Source: Methylotenera_A sp044228245
GTDB taxonomy: Bacteria; Pseudomonadota; Gammaproteobacteria; Burkholderiales; Methylophilaceae
Reading direction: 5' to 3'
DNA: 54,192 bases
Assembly (NCBI GenBank): GCA_044228245.1
Contig: JBGAVG010000011.1
Span: 1 to 54,192, forward strand
Shown here: in pieces, positions 26,560-35,562 of the stretch
Layout of the letters: each line of letters begins with the position of its first letter
How positions within the stretch are numbered: the first letter of the stretch is position 1
Program-made: the position numbers and the translations under genes
Notes under the pieces: model-generated
The model's database searches: none
What the model was told of the DNA's origin: nothing
Seen by the model: the letters and a program-made list of their open reading frames with translations, nothing else

Positions 26560-27162
26560 ATGGCCGTATTAGTAGGCAAACCAGCACCGGACTTCACCGC
26601 CGCAGCGGTGATGGGCAATAATGAAATCAGAGAAGACTTTCATCTCGCCTCGCACATCAAAGGCAAACCGGCGGTCATTTTCTTTTACCCGCTGGATTTC
26701 ACTTTTGTATGTCCTTCAGAACTCATTGCGTTTGACCATCGTCTGGCAGAATTCAAGAAACGCGGCGTTGAAGTCATTGGCGTTTCAATTGACTCGCACT
26801 TCTCACATCTGGCCTGGAAAAACACACCGATTGATAAGGGTGGTATTGGTCAGGTAGCCTACCCGTTAGTCGCAGACATCAAGCATGAAATCTGCAAAGC
26901 TTATGATGTGGAAGCCGATGGCGGCGTAGCATATCGCGGCTCATTTCTCATCAACAAATCTGGTGTAGTGGTACACCAAGTGGTGAATGATTTACCACTA
27001 GGCCGCGACATTGACGAAATGCTGCGTATGGTCGATGCGCTGCAATTCTTTGAGCAGCACGGCGAAGTATGCCCGGCGGGCTGGAAAAAAGGCAAAGCAG
27101 GCATGAAAGCCTCGCCTGAAGGCGTCGCCAATTATTTGGCAACTAATGCAAAAGACTTATAG
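26560..27162 (+). CDS. 2-Cys peroxiredoxin (AhpC/TSA, Prx1 type)
   Basis: A 200-residue thiol peroxidase that reduces hydrogen peroxide and organic peroxides. The peroxidatic cysteine is Cys51 in FYPLDFTFVCPSE; the resolving cysteine is Cys171 in EVCPAGWKKG. The GGVAYRGSFLI segment resembles the GGLG loop, and the extended C terminus of typical 2-Cys enzymes is present. No AhpF reductase is adjacent, so thioredoxin is the likely donor. It stands alone, with a strong Shine-Dalgarno (AAAGGAG) and a terminator after it. The upstream region is AT-rich; no OxyR site could be picked out. Confidence 0.93.
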   Translation: MAVLVGKPAPDFTAAAVMGNNEIREDFHLASHIKGKPAVIFFYPLDFTFVCPSELIAFDHRLAEFKKRGVEVIGVSIDSHFSHLAWKNTPIDKGGIGQVAYPLVADIKHEICKAYDVEADGGVAYRGSFLINKSGVVVHQVVNDLPLGRDIDEMLRMVDALQFFEQHGEVCPAGWKKGKAGMKASPEGVANYLATNAKDL

Positions 27163-27181
27163 TCCTTGCTTGTAAATGCGT

Positions 27182-27219
27182 AAATAAAAAAACGGAGCCA
27201 TAGCTCCGTTTTTTTATTT
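27182..27219. terminator. Bidirectional terminator between peroxiredoxin and metZ
   Basis: A perfect 17-bp inverted repeat centred on the loop CATA: AAATAAAAAAACGGAGC and its complement. Both strands end the stem in a T-run, so it can stop the plus-strand peroxiredoxin transcript and the minus-strand metZ transcript. Confidence 0.93.
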
Positions 27220-27225
27220 GAATAG

Positions 27226-28404
27226 CTAAAATCGCAGGTCAGTTTTCAAATCATCCACATGTTCCAAGCCCACGGCGATACGCACTAAATTATCTTTAAT
27301 GCCGGCTTCTGCTCGTGCCTCAGCCGTGATGCGGCTATGCGTGGTAGTAGCCGGGTGTGTAATGGTGCTTTTTGCATCGCCCAGGTTAGCAGTGATCGAG
27401 ATGAGTTCGGTCGCGTCGATCAGCGCCCAGGCGGCCTCCTGCGCAGTTTGTCCCGCTTTTGGCTTGATTTCGAAACTGACGATGCCACCACCGCTGCTTT
27501 GCTGTTTCATAGCAAGCGCATGCTGTGGATGTGAGCTTAAGCCAGGATAATACACGCGCGCCACCTGTGGCTGCTTTTCCAGCCAAACAGCCAGTTCCAG
27601 CGCCTTACGGGCATGCGCCTCCATACGCACATGCAATGTTTCCAGGCCTTTCAAAAACACCCAGGCATTGAAAGCACTCATGGTTACGCCAGCTGTGCGC
27701 AAAAAGCCGTACACCGGCTCCATCAGTGCTTTGGTGCCCAGCACCGCGCCACCTAAACACCTGCCCTGCCCGTCAATGTATTTGGTCGCAGAGTGAATAA
27801 TGATGTCCGCACCCAATTCCAGCGGCTTCTGAATCGCAGGCGTACAAAAGCAGTTATCTACTACCAAGTATACACCTGCTTGATGGGCAATGTTAGCCAA
27901 AATCTGAATATCACATACCTCTGTCAATGGGTTCGAAGGCGTTTCCACAAAAAACAGTTTGGTTTTAGGCGTAAGCGCAGCTTGCCACTCTGCTGGATTG
28001 GTCAGCGACACAAAAGTCACCTCCAGCCCCCAGCGCTTTAGAATGTTGCCGAACAATTGCACGCTGGTGCCGAATATACTGCGCGAGGCCACCACATGGT
28101 CACCTGCGTTACATAAACCCATCACACAAGCCAGTATCGCAGACATGCCCGTTGAAGTCGCTACGCATTGCTCAGCGCCTTCTAGCGCCGCCAGTTTATT
28201 TTGAAACATCGTGACCGTCGGATTAGTGAAGCGCGAATAAATATTGCCCGGCTCCGTGCCGCCAAAGCGTGCAGCTGCCTGTGCGGCGTTATTGAATCTG
28301 AAGCTTGAATTCAGAAACAAGGCTTCTGAATTCTCGCCAAATTCGGTCGCCTCGGAGCCCGCGCGCACACTCAATGTTTCAGGATGATATTGATGCTTAT
28401 CCAT
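27226..28404 (-). CDS. metZ: O-succinylhomoserine sulfhydrylase
   Basis: Makes homocysteine directly from O-succinylhomoserine and sulfide. The 392-residue PLP enzyme of the Cys/Met metabolism family begins HPETLSVRAGSEATEFGENSE with the usual YSRFTNPTV, and has the cofactor lysine in HSATKYIDGQGRCLGG. The N terminus and length fit MetZ rather than MetB or MetY. Sulfide would come from the cys cluster 20 kb away. Upstream lie a promoter, a SAM-II riboswitch and a terminator, so expression should fall when SAM is plentiful. It also closes the purF-containing array. Confidence 0.95.
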   Translation of the reverse strand: MDKHQYHPETLSVRAGSEATEFGENSEALFLNSSFRFNNAAQAAARFGGTEPGNIYSRFTNPTVTMFQNKLAALEGAEQCVATSTGMSAILACVMGLCNAGDHVVASRSIFGTSVQLFGNILKRWGLEVTFVSLTNPAEWQAALTPKTKLFFVETPSNPLTEVCDIQILANIAHQAGVYLVVDNCFCTPAIQKPLELGADIIIHSATKYIDGQGRCLGGAVLGTKALMEPVYGFLRTAGVTMSAFNAWVFLKGLETLHVRMEAHARKALELAVWLEKQPQVARVYYPGLSSHPQHALAMKQQSSGGGIVSFEIKPKAGQTAQEAAWALIDATELISITANLGDAKSTITHPATTTHSRITAEARAEAGIKDNLVRIAVGLEHVDDLKTDLRF

Positions 28405-28429
28405 AATAATCTCAAATTCTATAGGTATA

Positions 28430-28469
28430 AAAAAACCCGTAATAGCAATAAGGCTAAAACGGGTTTTTT
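28430..28469 (-). terminator. Intrinsic terminator, expression platform of the metZ riboswitch
   Basis: On the minus strand, AAAAAACCCGT pairs with ACGGGTTTTTT over an 18-base loop that itself can form TAGC/GCTA, followed by more T residues. It lies 10 bases after the SAM-II aptamer and 25 bases before the metZ ATG. It would end transcripts that come from the SAM-responsive promoter or from upstream purF. The loop contains TTTAGC, complementary to the aptamer tail GCTAAA, a possible antiterminator pairing. Confidence 0.85.
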
Positions 28470-28479
28470 ACAGCTCTCG

Positions 28480-28553
28480 CTTTAGCAGAATTTATTACGC
28501 GCCCGCAAGCTGAGTAAGGCTTTGTTTAAAGTTGGCCACTCAAATCAGCGCAT
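28480..28553 (-). promoter_or_regulatory. SAM-II (SAM-alpha) riboswitch aptamer upstream of metZ
   Basis: Read on the minus strand, ATGCGC and GCGCGT form the P1 stem; between them come CTGATTTGA after the first arm and CAGCTTGCGG before the second, then TAATAAATTC and the tail TGCTAAAG. These are the conserved SAM-II blocks (GATTTG, GCTTGC, AATAAA-like, GCTAAA). Unlike the compact class, about 24 bases in loop 1 form an extra arm (GAGT with ACTC). SAM-II RNAs bind S-adenosylmethionine through an H-type pseudoknot and control methionine genes, which fits metZ. The class is assigned by conserved blocks remembered from the family. Confidence 0.88.
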
Positions 28554-28557
28554 TTAC

Positions 28558-28586
28558 ATGGTATGCCTAACATCACCGCACGTCAA
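28558..28586 (-). promoter_or_regulatory. Sigma-70 promoter of the metZ riboswitch RNA
   Basis: On the minus strand TTGACG (-35), a 17-base spacer and TACCAT (-10). The expected start is a few bases downstream, so the transcript would begin right at the P1 stem of the SAM-II aptamer. This placement supports both calls. Confidence 0.75.
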
Positions 28587-28602
28587 GCAACTTATTTCAG
28601 AA

Positions 28603-30156
28603 TTATGCCTCTGCAACCTCTTCCGAGCTTTCATTTGCCTGCGTATCGATCAGGTTCAAATCCATCTGCGTGCTTGCGTTGGCAGGTTTTTGCTTTTTAA
28701 TGGCATCGCCACGCGCTGCTTCAATGCGGTTCAAATAGGCCGTATCTATATCGCCCGTCACATATTTACCATCGAAACAGCTGCAGTCAAATACTTTCAT
28801 TTTTGGGTTGGATTTGGAAATATCGCGCACTAGAGCATCCAGATCTTGATAAATCAGCGCATCCGCTCCGATTTCCTTGCAAATCTCGTCGTCGGTGCGG
28901 CCGGTAGCCAGCAGCTCGTCACGGCTTGGCATGTCGATGCCATACACATTGGGGAAGCGCACCGGCGGTGCCGCCGAGGCAAAAAAGACTTTATTGGCAC
29001 CGGCATCGCGTGCCATCTGTACGATTTGCTGCGATGTTGTACCGCGTACGATGGAATCGTCCACGAGTAATACATTTTTGCCTTTAAATTCAATGCCGAT
29101 CGGGTTGAGCTTTTGCCGTACGGATTTTTTGCGCAAGGCCTGACCTGGCATGATGAAAGTACGGCCGATATAACGGTTTTTGATAAACCCTTCGCGGTAA
29201 TCCAGCCCCAGCGCAATGCCCACCTGCAAAGCACTTGGACGGCTGGTATCCGGGATGGGAATCACCACATCAATTTTCTTATCCGGCCATTCGCGCTTGA
29301 TTTTTTCGGCCAGACTGGTGCCCATATCCAAACGGGTCTGATACACCGAAACACCGTCAATCACCGAATCTGGCCGTGCAAGATAAACGTACTCAAAAAT
29401 ACAGGGGGTAAGTGTAGGATTTTCGGCGCATTGGCGGCTAAAGAAATTGCCGTCCATGTCAATAAACACCGCTTCACCAGGCTCTACATCACGAATCAGC
29501 TGAAAACCCAGCACATCGAGCGCTACGCTTTCCGAGGCAACAATATACTCTGTGCCTTTGTCAGTCTCCTGCTTGCCGATCACCAAGGGGCGAATGCCGT
29601 GCGGATCGCGGAACGCCAGCAGCCCAAAATTGGCGATCATGGCAACCACCGCATACGCACCCTTGCAGCGCTTGTGTACACCGGCAACCGCATCAAACGC
29701 CATGTCCGTATTCAGCACTGCATTGCGTGAAGTTTTTTCGATCTCATGCGCCAGCACATTCAGTAACACCTCAGAATCTGAATTCGTGTTGATGTGACGC
29801 AAATCCTGACGGAACATTTCCGACTTCAGCTGCTCTGAATTGGTCAGGTTGCCGTTATGCCCCAGCACGATGCCGAAGGGCGAGTTTACATAGAACGGCT
29901 GTGCTTCAGCCGCGCTGGAAGATCCAGCTGTCGGATAACGCACATGGGCGATGCCCACATTGCCGATGAGGCTGCGCATATGGCGGGTTTGGAACACATC
30001 TTTCACCAACCCGTTGTTTTTGTGCATGAAAAATGTGTTCCCGTCGCAGGTCACAATGCCAGCAGCATCTTGGCCACGATGCTGCAGCACCAGCAAACCG
30101 TCATACAACAACTGGTTTACCGGGTTTTTACCAACGATGCCTAAAATTCCACACAT
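28603..30156 (-). CDS. purF: Amidophosphoribosyltransferase
   Basis: Commits PRPP to purine synthesis by transferring the amide of glutamine. After removal of Met1 the N-terminal nucleophile is Cys2 (MCGILGIVGK). The class II glutaminase half is followed by a phosphoribosyltransferase half with the PRPP loop VLLVDDSIVRGTTS near residue 370. At 517 residues it fits the E. coli-like group without Fe-S cluster; the C-terminal 40 residues (KKQKPANASTQMDL onward) are a variable tail. It follows cvpA by 44 bases, a conserved pairing, and precedes metZ. Confidence 0.97.
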   Translation of the reverse strand: MCGILGIVGKNPVNQLLYDGLLVLQHRGQDAAGIVTCDGNTFFMHKNNGLVKDVFQTRHMRSLIGNVGIAHVRYPTAGSSSAAEAQPFYVNSPFGIVLGHNGNLTNSEQLKSEMFRQDLRHINTNSDSEVLLNVLAHEIEKTSRNAVLNTDMAFDAVAGVHKRCKGAYAVVAMIANFGLLAFRDPHGIRPLVIGKQETDKGTEYIVASESVALDVLGFQLIRDVEPGEAVFIDMDGNFFSRQCAENPTLTPCIFEYVYLARPDSVIDGVSVYQTRLDMGTSLAEKIKREWPDKKIDVVIPIPDTSRPSALQVGIALGLDYREGFIKNRYIGRTFIMPGQALRKKSVRQKLNPIGIEFKGKNVLLVDDSIVRGTTSQQIVQMARDAGANKVFFASAAPPVRFPNVYGIDMPSRDELLATGRTDDEICKEIGADALIYQDLDALVRDISKSNPKMKVFDCSCFDGKYVTGDIDTAYLNRIEAARGDAIKKQKPANASTQMDLNLIDTQANESSEEVAEA

Positions 30157-30200
30157 AAATGAATGTCCTGAATCAATTACACTATTTAATCATGATTAAG

Positions 30201-30692
30201 CTAATCATACTTGATATGTTTTGCTACAGCTTGCGGTGCCCAAGGAAGCGCCGCTTTTACCAGCGCTTCCAGCGGCGAGCTGAACATGGCATTTGTCCAT
30301 CGCGCATCTTTGGGCAAGCTGGTCAATCCCGCCAGAAACACCAGAATGCAAACAATGATCAAGCCACGAGCAAAGCCAAATAAAGCGCCAACAAACCGAT
30401 TAAGCCAGTTTAGGCCAATTTTTTTTATTAAGCTAGAAAGCGCTATCGTGAGCAAACTTGCAATGAGCAGCACGCCCAAAAAAAGTATTAAAAACGCGGC
30501 CAGCACTTTTAATGGTTCCGTAGGAATATCTTGCGGTAATACTGGAACAAGCTGCACCGCATAAGTTTTCGCCACATAAAATGCTACTAGCCAGCCCGCA
30601 ATCGCCAATACCTCGCGCACTGCGCCCCGCATCATGCTCACGATAATCGAGATACCGATGATGAGCAGAACCGTGTAATCAAAACTGGTCAT
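30201..30692 (-). CDS. cvpA: CvpA family membrane protein
   Basis: A 163-residue inner membrane protein with four predicted membrane helices, starting SFDYTVLLIIGISIIVSMMRG, as in CvpA of E. coli. The RGAVREVLAIAGWL segment and NWLNRFVGALFGFARGLI match the conserved family core. CvpA is named for colicin V production but its biochemical role is not clear; it is usually next to purF, as here. It begins 31 bases after the SPOR gene stop. Confidence 0.9.
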   Translation of the reverse strand: MTSFDYTVLLIIGISIIVSMMRGAVREVLAIAGWLVAFYVAKTYAVQLVPVLPQDIPTEPLKVLAAFLILFLGVLLIASLLTIALSSLIKKIGLNWLNRFVGALFGFARGLIIVCILVFLAGLTSLPKDARWTNAMFSSPLEALVKAALPWAPQAVAKHIKYD

Positions 30693-30723
30693 TTCGCTTT
30701 ATTCAGTCAGTTAAAGACGCGCA

Positions 30724-31323
30724 TTACTGGCTTACCACCATCCCGGTCAGGCCGGCGTCTTTAATGTTTTCCAGCGCAATGGCGGCCTCGCTCCTGTCAC
30801 TAAACACCTGTGTCCGCAACCGAATTTTCTGGCCCTTCGCTGTATCTATTTTTTCAGTTTGTGATTTATAGCCCAAATCACTTAATTTGGACTGCAATTG
30901 TTTAACATTGGATTCATCAGAAAAAACCCCGATTTGCACATAGAATTTGTGTGCGGTTTCTTCTTTTGGCTTGGCTGTATCCTTGGCAGGCGCCTCTTTA
31001 GCTGGTTTCTCAGATGCCGCCTCAGGATCAGGCGTCTGTGATGGTTCAGGCGCCTGCCCTGCCACTTCCGGGACTTCTGCAACAGGGGGCTCGGCTGGCA
31101 CGATGCTAGAGTCAAAATCGGAGGGTGGCGCGGCAGTGAGTGTTTGTTGATCCCCCGGTAAGGTAATGGTGATTTTTTCTTGCGGCGGTGAAGCGGTACG
31201 GTCTTTCAAGATCATCGGCAACACGATCACCATCAATAGCACCAATGCAATCGCGCCAACCAGACGGCGGCGTGCACGTTTTTTAAACATTATTTCCTGA
31301 TCACTGGAGGGGGACTTTTGCAT
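30724..31323 (-). CDS. SPOR domain protein (DedD-like)
   Basis: A 199-residue cell-division-type protein. A short basic cytoplasmic N terminus (FKKRARRRLVG) is followed by one membrane helix (AIALVLLMVIVLPMIL), a proline/lysine-rich periplasmic linker of about 75 residues, and a C-terminal SPOR domain beginning KFYVQIGVFSDESNVKQL. SPOR domains bind denuded peptidoglycan at the division septum. In E. coli DedD lies between folC and cvpA, as here. AAGG eight bases before the ATG supports the start. Confidence 0.9.
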   Translation of the reverse strand: MQKSPSSDQEIMFKKRARRRLVGAIALVLLMVIVLPMILKDRTASPPQEKITITLPGDQQTLTAAPPSDFDSSIVPAEPPVAEVPEVAGQAPEPSQTPDPEAASEKPAKEAPAKDTAKPKEETAHKFYVQIGVFSDESNVKQLQSKLSDLGYKSQTEKIDTAKGQKIRLRTQVFSDRSEAAIALENIKDAGLTGMVVSQ

Positions 31324-31366
31324 GTAACTTACCTTAAGACATTGGCTTTCAAATAGGCGCTCTTAA

Positions 31367-32650
31367 TTAAACTGCACGCGCGGACACCCAGTTTATGGCA
31401 TCTGCAACCGTATAAAACGAGCCAAACGCGATTATTCTATCATTTTTATCCGCATCTTTACAGGCTGCGGCGAGCGCCATACCGACGTCATCAAACAGTC
31501 GCACTGAAGATTGATTCACTTGTCTGACAAGCGTCTTTTGCAAATCCAGCGCTTTTGCGCCGCGCGCAGCCTGAATGTCAGCGATATACCAGCGCGAAAT
31601 ACACGGCGCAACCGCGCTAACAACGCCTTCAATATCCTTGTCTGCAAGCATCGCGAACACCGCCAAAGTACGCCCTGCGCAAGGCGTAGATTGCAGGTTT
31701 TGCGCCAAGGATGTTGCCGCATGCGGGTTATGCGCCACATCTACGATGATCTGCGGTTTGGATTGAACTTGCTGGAAACGGCCTGTTAATCTCACCGCGC
31801 CAAGAGCCGCATGGATATTGGCTTGCGAGACAGGAAAAATATACTTTAAATGATGCACAGTGCATATGGCACAGGCTGCGTTTGCAAGCTGAAATTCACC
31901 GGCAAGCCCAAGCACCGGCAACTGCAACACCAGCGCTTCATCTGAATATTGCCAGCCTTGCCCAGTTTTTTTTACCTGAAAATCGCGGTTGATCAGCTTT
32001 AAATCTGCACCTATTGTCTCGGCATAGTTAAGCAGACTTTCCGGCGGATTTTCATCACCGCAAATGGCCAGTTTATTGGCCCGGAAAACGCCGGCTTTCT
32101 CAAAGCCGATTTTTTCACGCGTTTCGCCCAGATATTCCATATGGTCCAAATCAACCGTGGTGACAATAGCGCAGGCAGGTTCAAAAATATTCACCGCATC
32201 CAGACGACCGCCCAAGCCCACTTCCAGAATGACGACATCCAAATTGGCGCGACAGAAATGCCACATCGCGGCAAGCGTGCCCATCTCAAAATAGGTGAGC
32301 GCGATATCCCCGCGCGCCGCTTCGACCGCCTCAAACGCCATGCATAAATCCTGGTCAGAGACCTCCTGATGATTAACACGCACACGCTCGTTATAACGAA
32401 TCAAATGCGGAGATGTATAGCAGCCAACTTTATAGCCGGCTTCGCTATAAATCCGGCTTAGCATCTCGCAGGTAGAGCCTTTGCCGTTCGTGCCGGCAAC
32501 CGTAATTATGGGGAAACTGGGGATTAATGAAAGCTTACTTGCGACGGCTTGCACCCTATCCAAGCCCATGGCGATGGATTTAGGATGCAAGGCCTCAATG
32601 TAAACCAGCCACTCTTGTATAGTTGTTGGCTTTGGCTGTGTGGCGGTCAC
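31367..32650 (-). CDS. folC: Folylpolyglutamate/dihydrofolate synthase
   Basis: Adds glutamates to folates and makes dihydrofolate. The 427-residue Mur ligase-family enzyme has the ATP loop TVAGTNGKGSTCEML near residue 46 and the second conserved histidine/aspartate set (VDLDHMEYLGETREKIGFEKAG) near residue 165. The start codon is GTG, without a clear Shine-Dalgarno; it lies 21 bases after the accD stop. Its presence between accD and a SPOR gene is the standard order. It feeds the same folate pool used by fhs. Confidence 0.94.
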   Translation of the reverse strand: MTATQPKPTTIQEWLVYIEALHPKSIAMGLDRVQAVASKLSLIPSFPIITVAGTNGKGSTCEMLSRIYSEAGYKVGCYTSPHLIRYNERVRVNHQEVSDQDLCMAFEAVEAARGDIALTYFEMGTLAAMWHFCRANLDVVILEVGLGGRLDAVNIFEPACAIVTTVDLDHMEYLGETREKIGFEKAGVFRANKLAICGDENPPESLLNYAETIGADLKLINRDFQVKKTGQGWQYSDEALVLQLPVLGLAGEFQLANAACAICTVHHLKYIFPVSQANIHAALGAVRLTGRFQQVQSKPQIIVDVAHNPHAATSLAQNLQSTPCAGRTLAVFAMLADKDIEGVVSAVAPCISRWYIADIQAARGAKALDLQKTLVRQVNQSSVRLFDDVGMALAAACKDADKNDRIIAFGSFYTVADAINWVSARAV

Positions 32651-32671
32651 GGGGAACAGATGTTAATAAGT

Positions 32672-33541
32672 TTATGCTGCTTTAGGGGTTCGCATTAGGC
32701 TGGATAAAATATTGGCCAGTTTTTGACGCATTTCGCGGCGATCGACAATCAAATCAACAGCGCCATGCTCAACTAAAAACTCTGCACGCTGAAAGCCTTC
32801 TGGCAAGGTTTCACGTACTGTTTGCTCAATCACACGTGGCCCTGCAAAGCCGATTAACGCATTCGGCTCGGCAATGATAATATCGCCCAGCATGGCGAAA
32901 CTGGCTGATACGCCGCCCATGGTCGGGTCAGTCAACACCGAAATATAAGGCAACCCGGCTTGTGAAAGCCTGGTCAGCGCAGCGCTGGTTTTAGCCATCT
33001 GCATCAGCGAGAACAAGCCCTCCTGCATGCGCGCACCGCCACTTGCGGAGATGCAAATAAACGGTGCTTTTTGTTTGATAGCTGCTTCTACGCCGCGCGC
33101 AAAGCGCTCGCCTACCACTGACCCCATCGAACCGCCCATGAATTTGAATTCAAATGCGGCTACCACCACGTTCTGGCCGTGGATCTTGCCTTGCATAACG
33201 ATTAACGCATCCTTCTCGCCACCCTCTTTTTGCGCGGCTTTCATGCGATCCGCATAGCTTTTGCTATCTTTGAATTTGAGTGGATCAACCGGCTCTACGT
33301 TTGCACCGATTTCCACATGTTTTTCTTCAGGATCCAACAATTGATTCAAACGATCCCGCGCGCCAATCCGGTTGTGATGCCCGCATTTCGGGCAGACTTC
33401 TGCGTTATTCTCCAGATCGGTTCTATATAGCACCGTCATGCAAGATGCGCACTTGCTCCATAATCCTTCAGGGACATTTTTCTTTTGCGCCACATTAACT
33501 GCGCGCTTGATTTTCTGTGGAATTTTATCTAACCAACTCAT
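32672..33541 (-). CDS. accD: Acetyl-CoA carboxylase carboxyltransferase subunit beta
   Basis: The beta half of the carboxyltransferase that makes malonyl-CoA for fatty acid synthesis. The 289-residue protein has an N-terminal zinc ribbon with Cys31, Cys34, Cys50 and Cys53, then the crotonase-fold domain with ISASGGARMQEG and GGVSASFAMLGDI. AccA is not in the window. It lies between trpA (10 bases upstream) and folC, a widely conserved trpA-accD-folC order. Confidence 0.97.
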   Translation of the reverse strand: MSWLDKIPQKIKRAVNVAQKKNVPEGLWSKCASCMTVLYRTDLENNAEVCPKCGHHNRIGARDRLNQLLDPEEKHVEIGANVEPVDPLKFKDSKSYADRMKAAQKEGGEKDALIVMQGKIHGQNVVVAAFEFKFMGGSMGSVVGERFARGVEAAIKQKAPFICISASGGARMQEGLFSLMQMAKTSAALTRLSQAGLPYISVLTDPTMGGVSASFAMLGDIIIAEPNALIGFAGPRVIEQTVRETLPEGFQRAEFLVEHGAVDLIVDRREMRQKLANILSSLMRTPKAA

Positions 33542-33551
33542 TTTTTACTCC

Positions 33552-34349
33552 TTAAGCATCAATCGCCGTACGTAGCTCCGCCATTAATTGGCTGATATTT
33601 GAAAGCAGATTATCTTCATTAGATTGCTCAATCGCAACCACTACGCGGCTGCCCACCACTACCGCATCGGCGATTGCGGCAACATTCCTGGCTGTGGCCG
33701 CATCTTTTACCCCAAAACCCACCCCGATTGGCAAATCGGTCTTGGTACGAATTTCTGCAACACGCGCTTTCACTTCTTCAATATCCAAATTAGCCGCGCC
33801 CGTTACGCCTTTTAGTGAAACATAATACAAAAATCCGCTGGCTTGATTCACAATCAAATCCACGCGCGCAGCATCCGAAGTGGGTGACAACAGAAAAATG
33901 CTATCCATACCACTGGCCTGCAATGCAGCAATAAAATCTTTACATTCTTCCGGCGGATAATCTACGGTCAGCACACCATCCACGCCTGCCGCTTTGGCTG
34001 CCTGGGTGAATTTCTCCATTCCCATTGCCTCGATCGGATTGGCGTAACCCATTAATATGATGGGAGTTTTTGTGTCTTTCTGGCGAAACTCCTGCACCAT
34101 GTCCAATACTTTTCTTAAACCTACTTTATGCACCAAGGCACGTTCACTCGCGCGCTGAATCACTGGGCCGTCGGCCATCGGGTCAGAAAAAGGAATGCCC
34201 AGTTCGATCATATCAGCCCCGGATTTCACTAGGGTGTGCATTAGATTGACGGTGTGCTTCGGGTGTGGATCTCCTGCAGTAATGTAGGGGATCAAGGCTT
34301 TTTTGTTGCTGGCTTTGAGCGCGGAAAATACTGTTTGAATACGTGACAT
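33552..34349 (-). CDS. trpA: Tryptophan synthase alpha chain
   Basis: Cleaves indole-3-glycerol phosphate to indole. The 265-residue TIM-barrel protein has IPYITAGDP, the catalytic glutamate in ADMIELGIPFSDPMADGP, DGVLTVDYPPEE with the catalytic aspartate, and the phosphate-binding GVGFGVKD and ADAVVVGSRVV. It follows trpB by 10 bases and precedes accD. All lengths are normal. Confidence 0.97.
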   Translation of the reverse strand: MSRIQTVFSALKASNKKALIPYITAGDPHPKHTVNLMHTLVKSGADMIELGIPFSDPMADGPVIQRASERALVHKVGLRKVLDMVQEFRQKDTKTPIILMGYANPIEAMGMEKFTQAAKAAGVDGVLTVDYPPEECKDFIAALQASGMDSIFLLSPTSDAARVDLIVNQASGFLYYVSLKGVTGAANLDIEEVKARVAEIRTKTDLPIGVGFGVKDAATARNVAAIADAVVVGSRVVVAIEQSNEDNLLSNISQLMAELRTAIDA

Positions 34350-34359
34350 GAGCTTATTT

Positions 34360-35562
34360 TTATAAGGTTATATTGGAAAGTTTGGCAACCGTATTAATAT
34401 CCTTGTCGCCGCGGCCTGATAAATTAACCAGAATAATTTCATCTTTACGCATGGTTCTGGCCATTTTTTCAGCATGTGCCAGCGCGTGGCTCGATTCCAG
34501 CGCAGGAATAATCCCTTCCGTGCGGCACAAATTATGAAACGCTGCCATTGCTTCATCATCGGTAATCGCAACATATTCTGCACGTTTGATATCCTTTAAC
34601 CATGCGTGTTCCGGACCAACACCCGGATAATCCAAACCGGCCGAGATCGAGTGCGTTTCGATAATATTGCCATCGCTATCCTGCATCAAATAGGTACGGT
34701 TTCCGTGCAACACGCCAACCGGACTATTAGCCGTTAAAGGAGCCGCATGCATGCCGGTTTCCAAACCATGGCCTGCTGCTTCCACGCCAATCAGACGCAC
34801 GTTCGGCACATCGATATACGGATAAAAAATACCCATGGCGTTAGAACCGCCACCCACACATGCAACCACCGCATCAGGCTGACGCCCGACCATTTCCAAC
34901 ATTTGTTGTTTGGCTTCTATGCCGATCACTGACTGAAAGTCACGTACCATCATAGGGTATGGATGCGGGCCTGCCACCGTACCAATGATGTAAAACGTGT
35001 TGGAGATATTGGTCACCCAGTCGCGCATGGCCTCATTTAGTGCGTCTTTTAGCGTTTTAGAGCCACTTTCTACGGGGATGACTGTTGCACCTAGCAATTT
35101 CATTCTGAACACGTTAGGCGCTTGGCGCTTCACATCCTCAGCCCCCATGTAGACTACACACTCAAGACCCAGGCGGGCAGCTATGGTGGCTGTCGCCACA
35201 CCATGCTGGCCTGCGCCGGTTTCAGCGATGACTCTGGGTTTTCCCATCCGCTTGGCCAACAATGCCTGGCCGATGGTATTGTTGACCTTGTGCGCGCCGG
35301 TATGGTTTAGATCTTCGCGTTTGAGGTAAATCTGCGCACCGCCGACCCGCTTCGTCCAGCGCTCAGCAAAGTAAACCGGGCTGGGGCGGCCGACAAAATG
35401 TTTTAGATCGTAAGCAAATTCAGCCAAAAATTCTGGATCATGGCGATATTTCTCATACATCACGCGCAGTTCTTCCAGCGCCTCGACCAGGGTCTCTGCT
35501 ACGAAAATACCACCGAATTGTCCAAAATGACCGCGCGCGTCGGGCATATCATAAAGCTGCAT
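34360..35562 (-). CDS. trpB: Tryptophan synthase beta chain
   Basis: Joins indole to serine to form tryptophan. The 400-residue PLP enzyme has GQFGGIFVAETL, the cofactor lysine in REDLNHTGAHKVNN, the catalytic ETGAGQHGVATA, and the phosphate-binding GGGSNAMGIFYP. The start overlaps the end of trpF by 14 bases, with GGAGTGAGCA before the ATG, implying translational coupling. Serine supply comes from serA/serC elsewhere in the window. Confidence 0.97.
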   Translation of the reverse strand: MQLYDMPDARGHFGQFGGIFVAETLVEALEELRVMYEKYRHDPEFLAEFAYDLKHFVGRPSPVYFAERWTKRVGGAQIYLKREDLNHTGAHKVNNTIGQALLAKRMGKPRVIAETGAGQHGVATATIAARLGLECVVYMGAEDVKRQAPNVFRMKLLGATVIPVESGSKTLKDALNEAMRDWVTNISNTFYIIGTVAGPHPYPMMVRDFQSVIGIEAKQQMLEMVGRQPDAVVACVGGGSNAMGIFYPYIDVPNVRLIGVEAAGHGLETGMHAAPLTANSPVGVLHGNRTYLMQDSDGNIIETHSISAGLDYPGVGPEHAWLKDIKRAEYVAITDDEAMAAFHNLCRTEGIIPALESSHALAHAEKMARTMRKDEIILVNLSGRGDKDINTVAKLSNITL

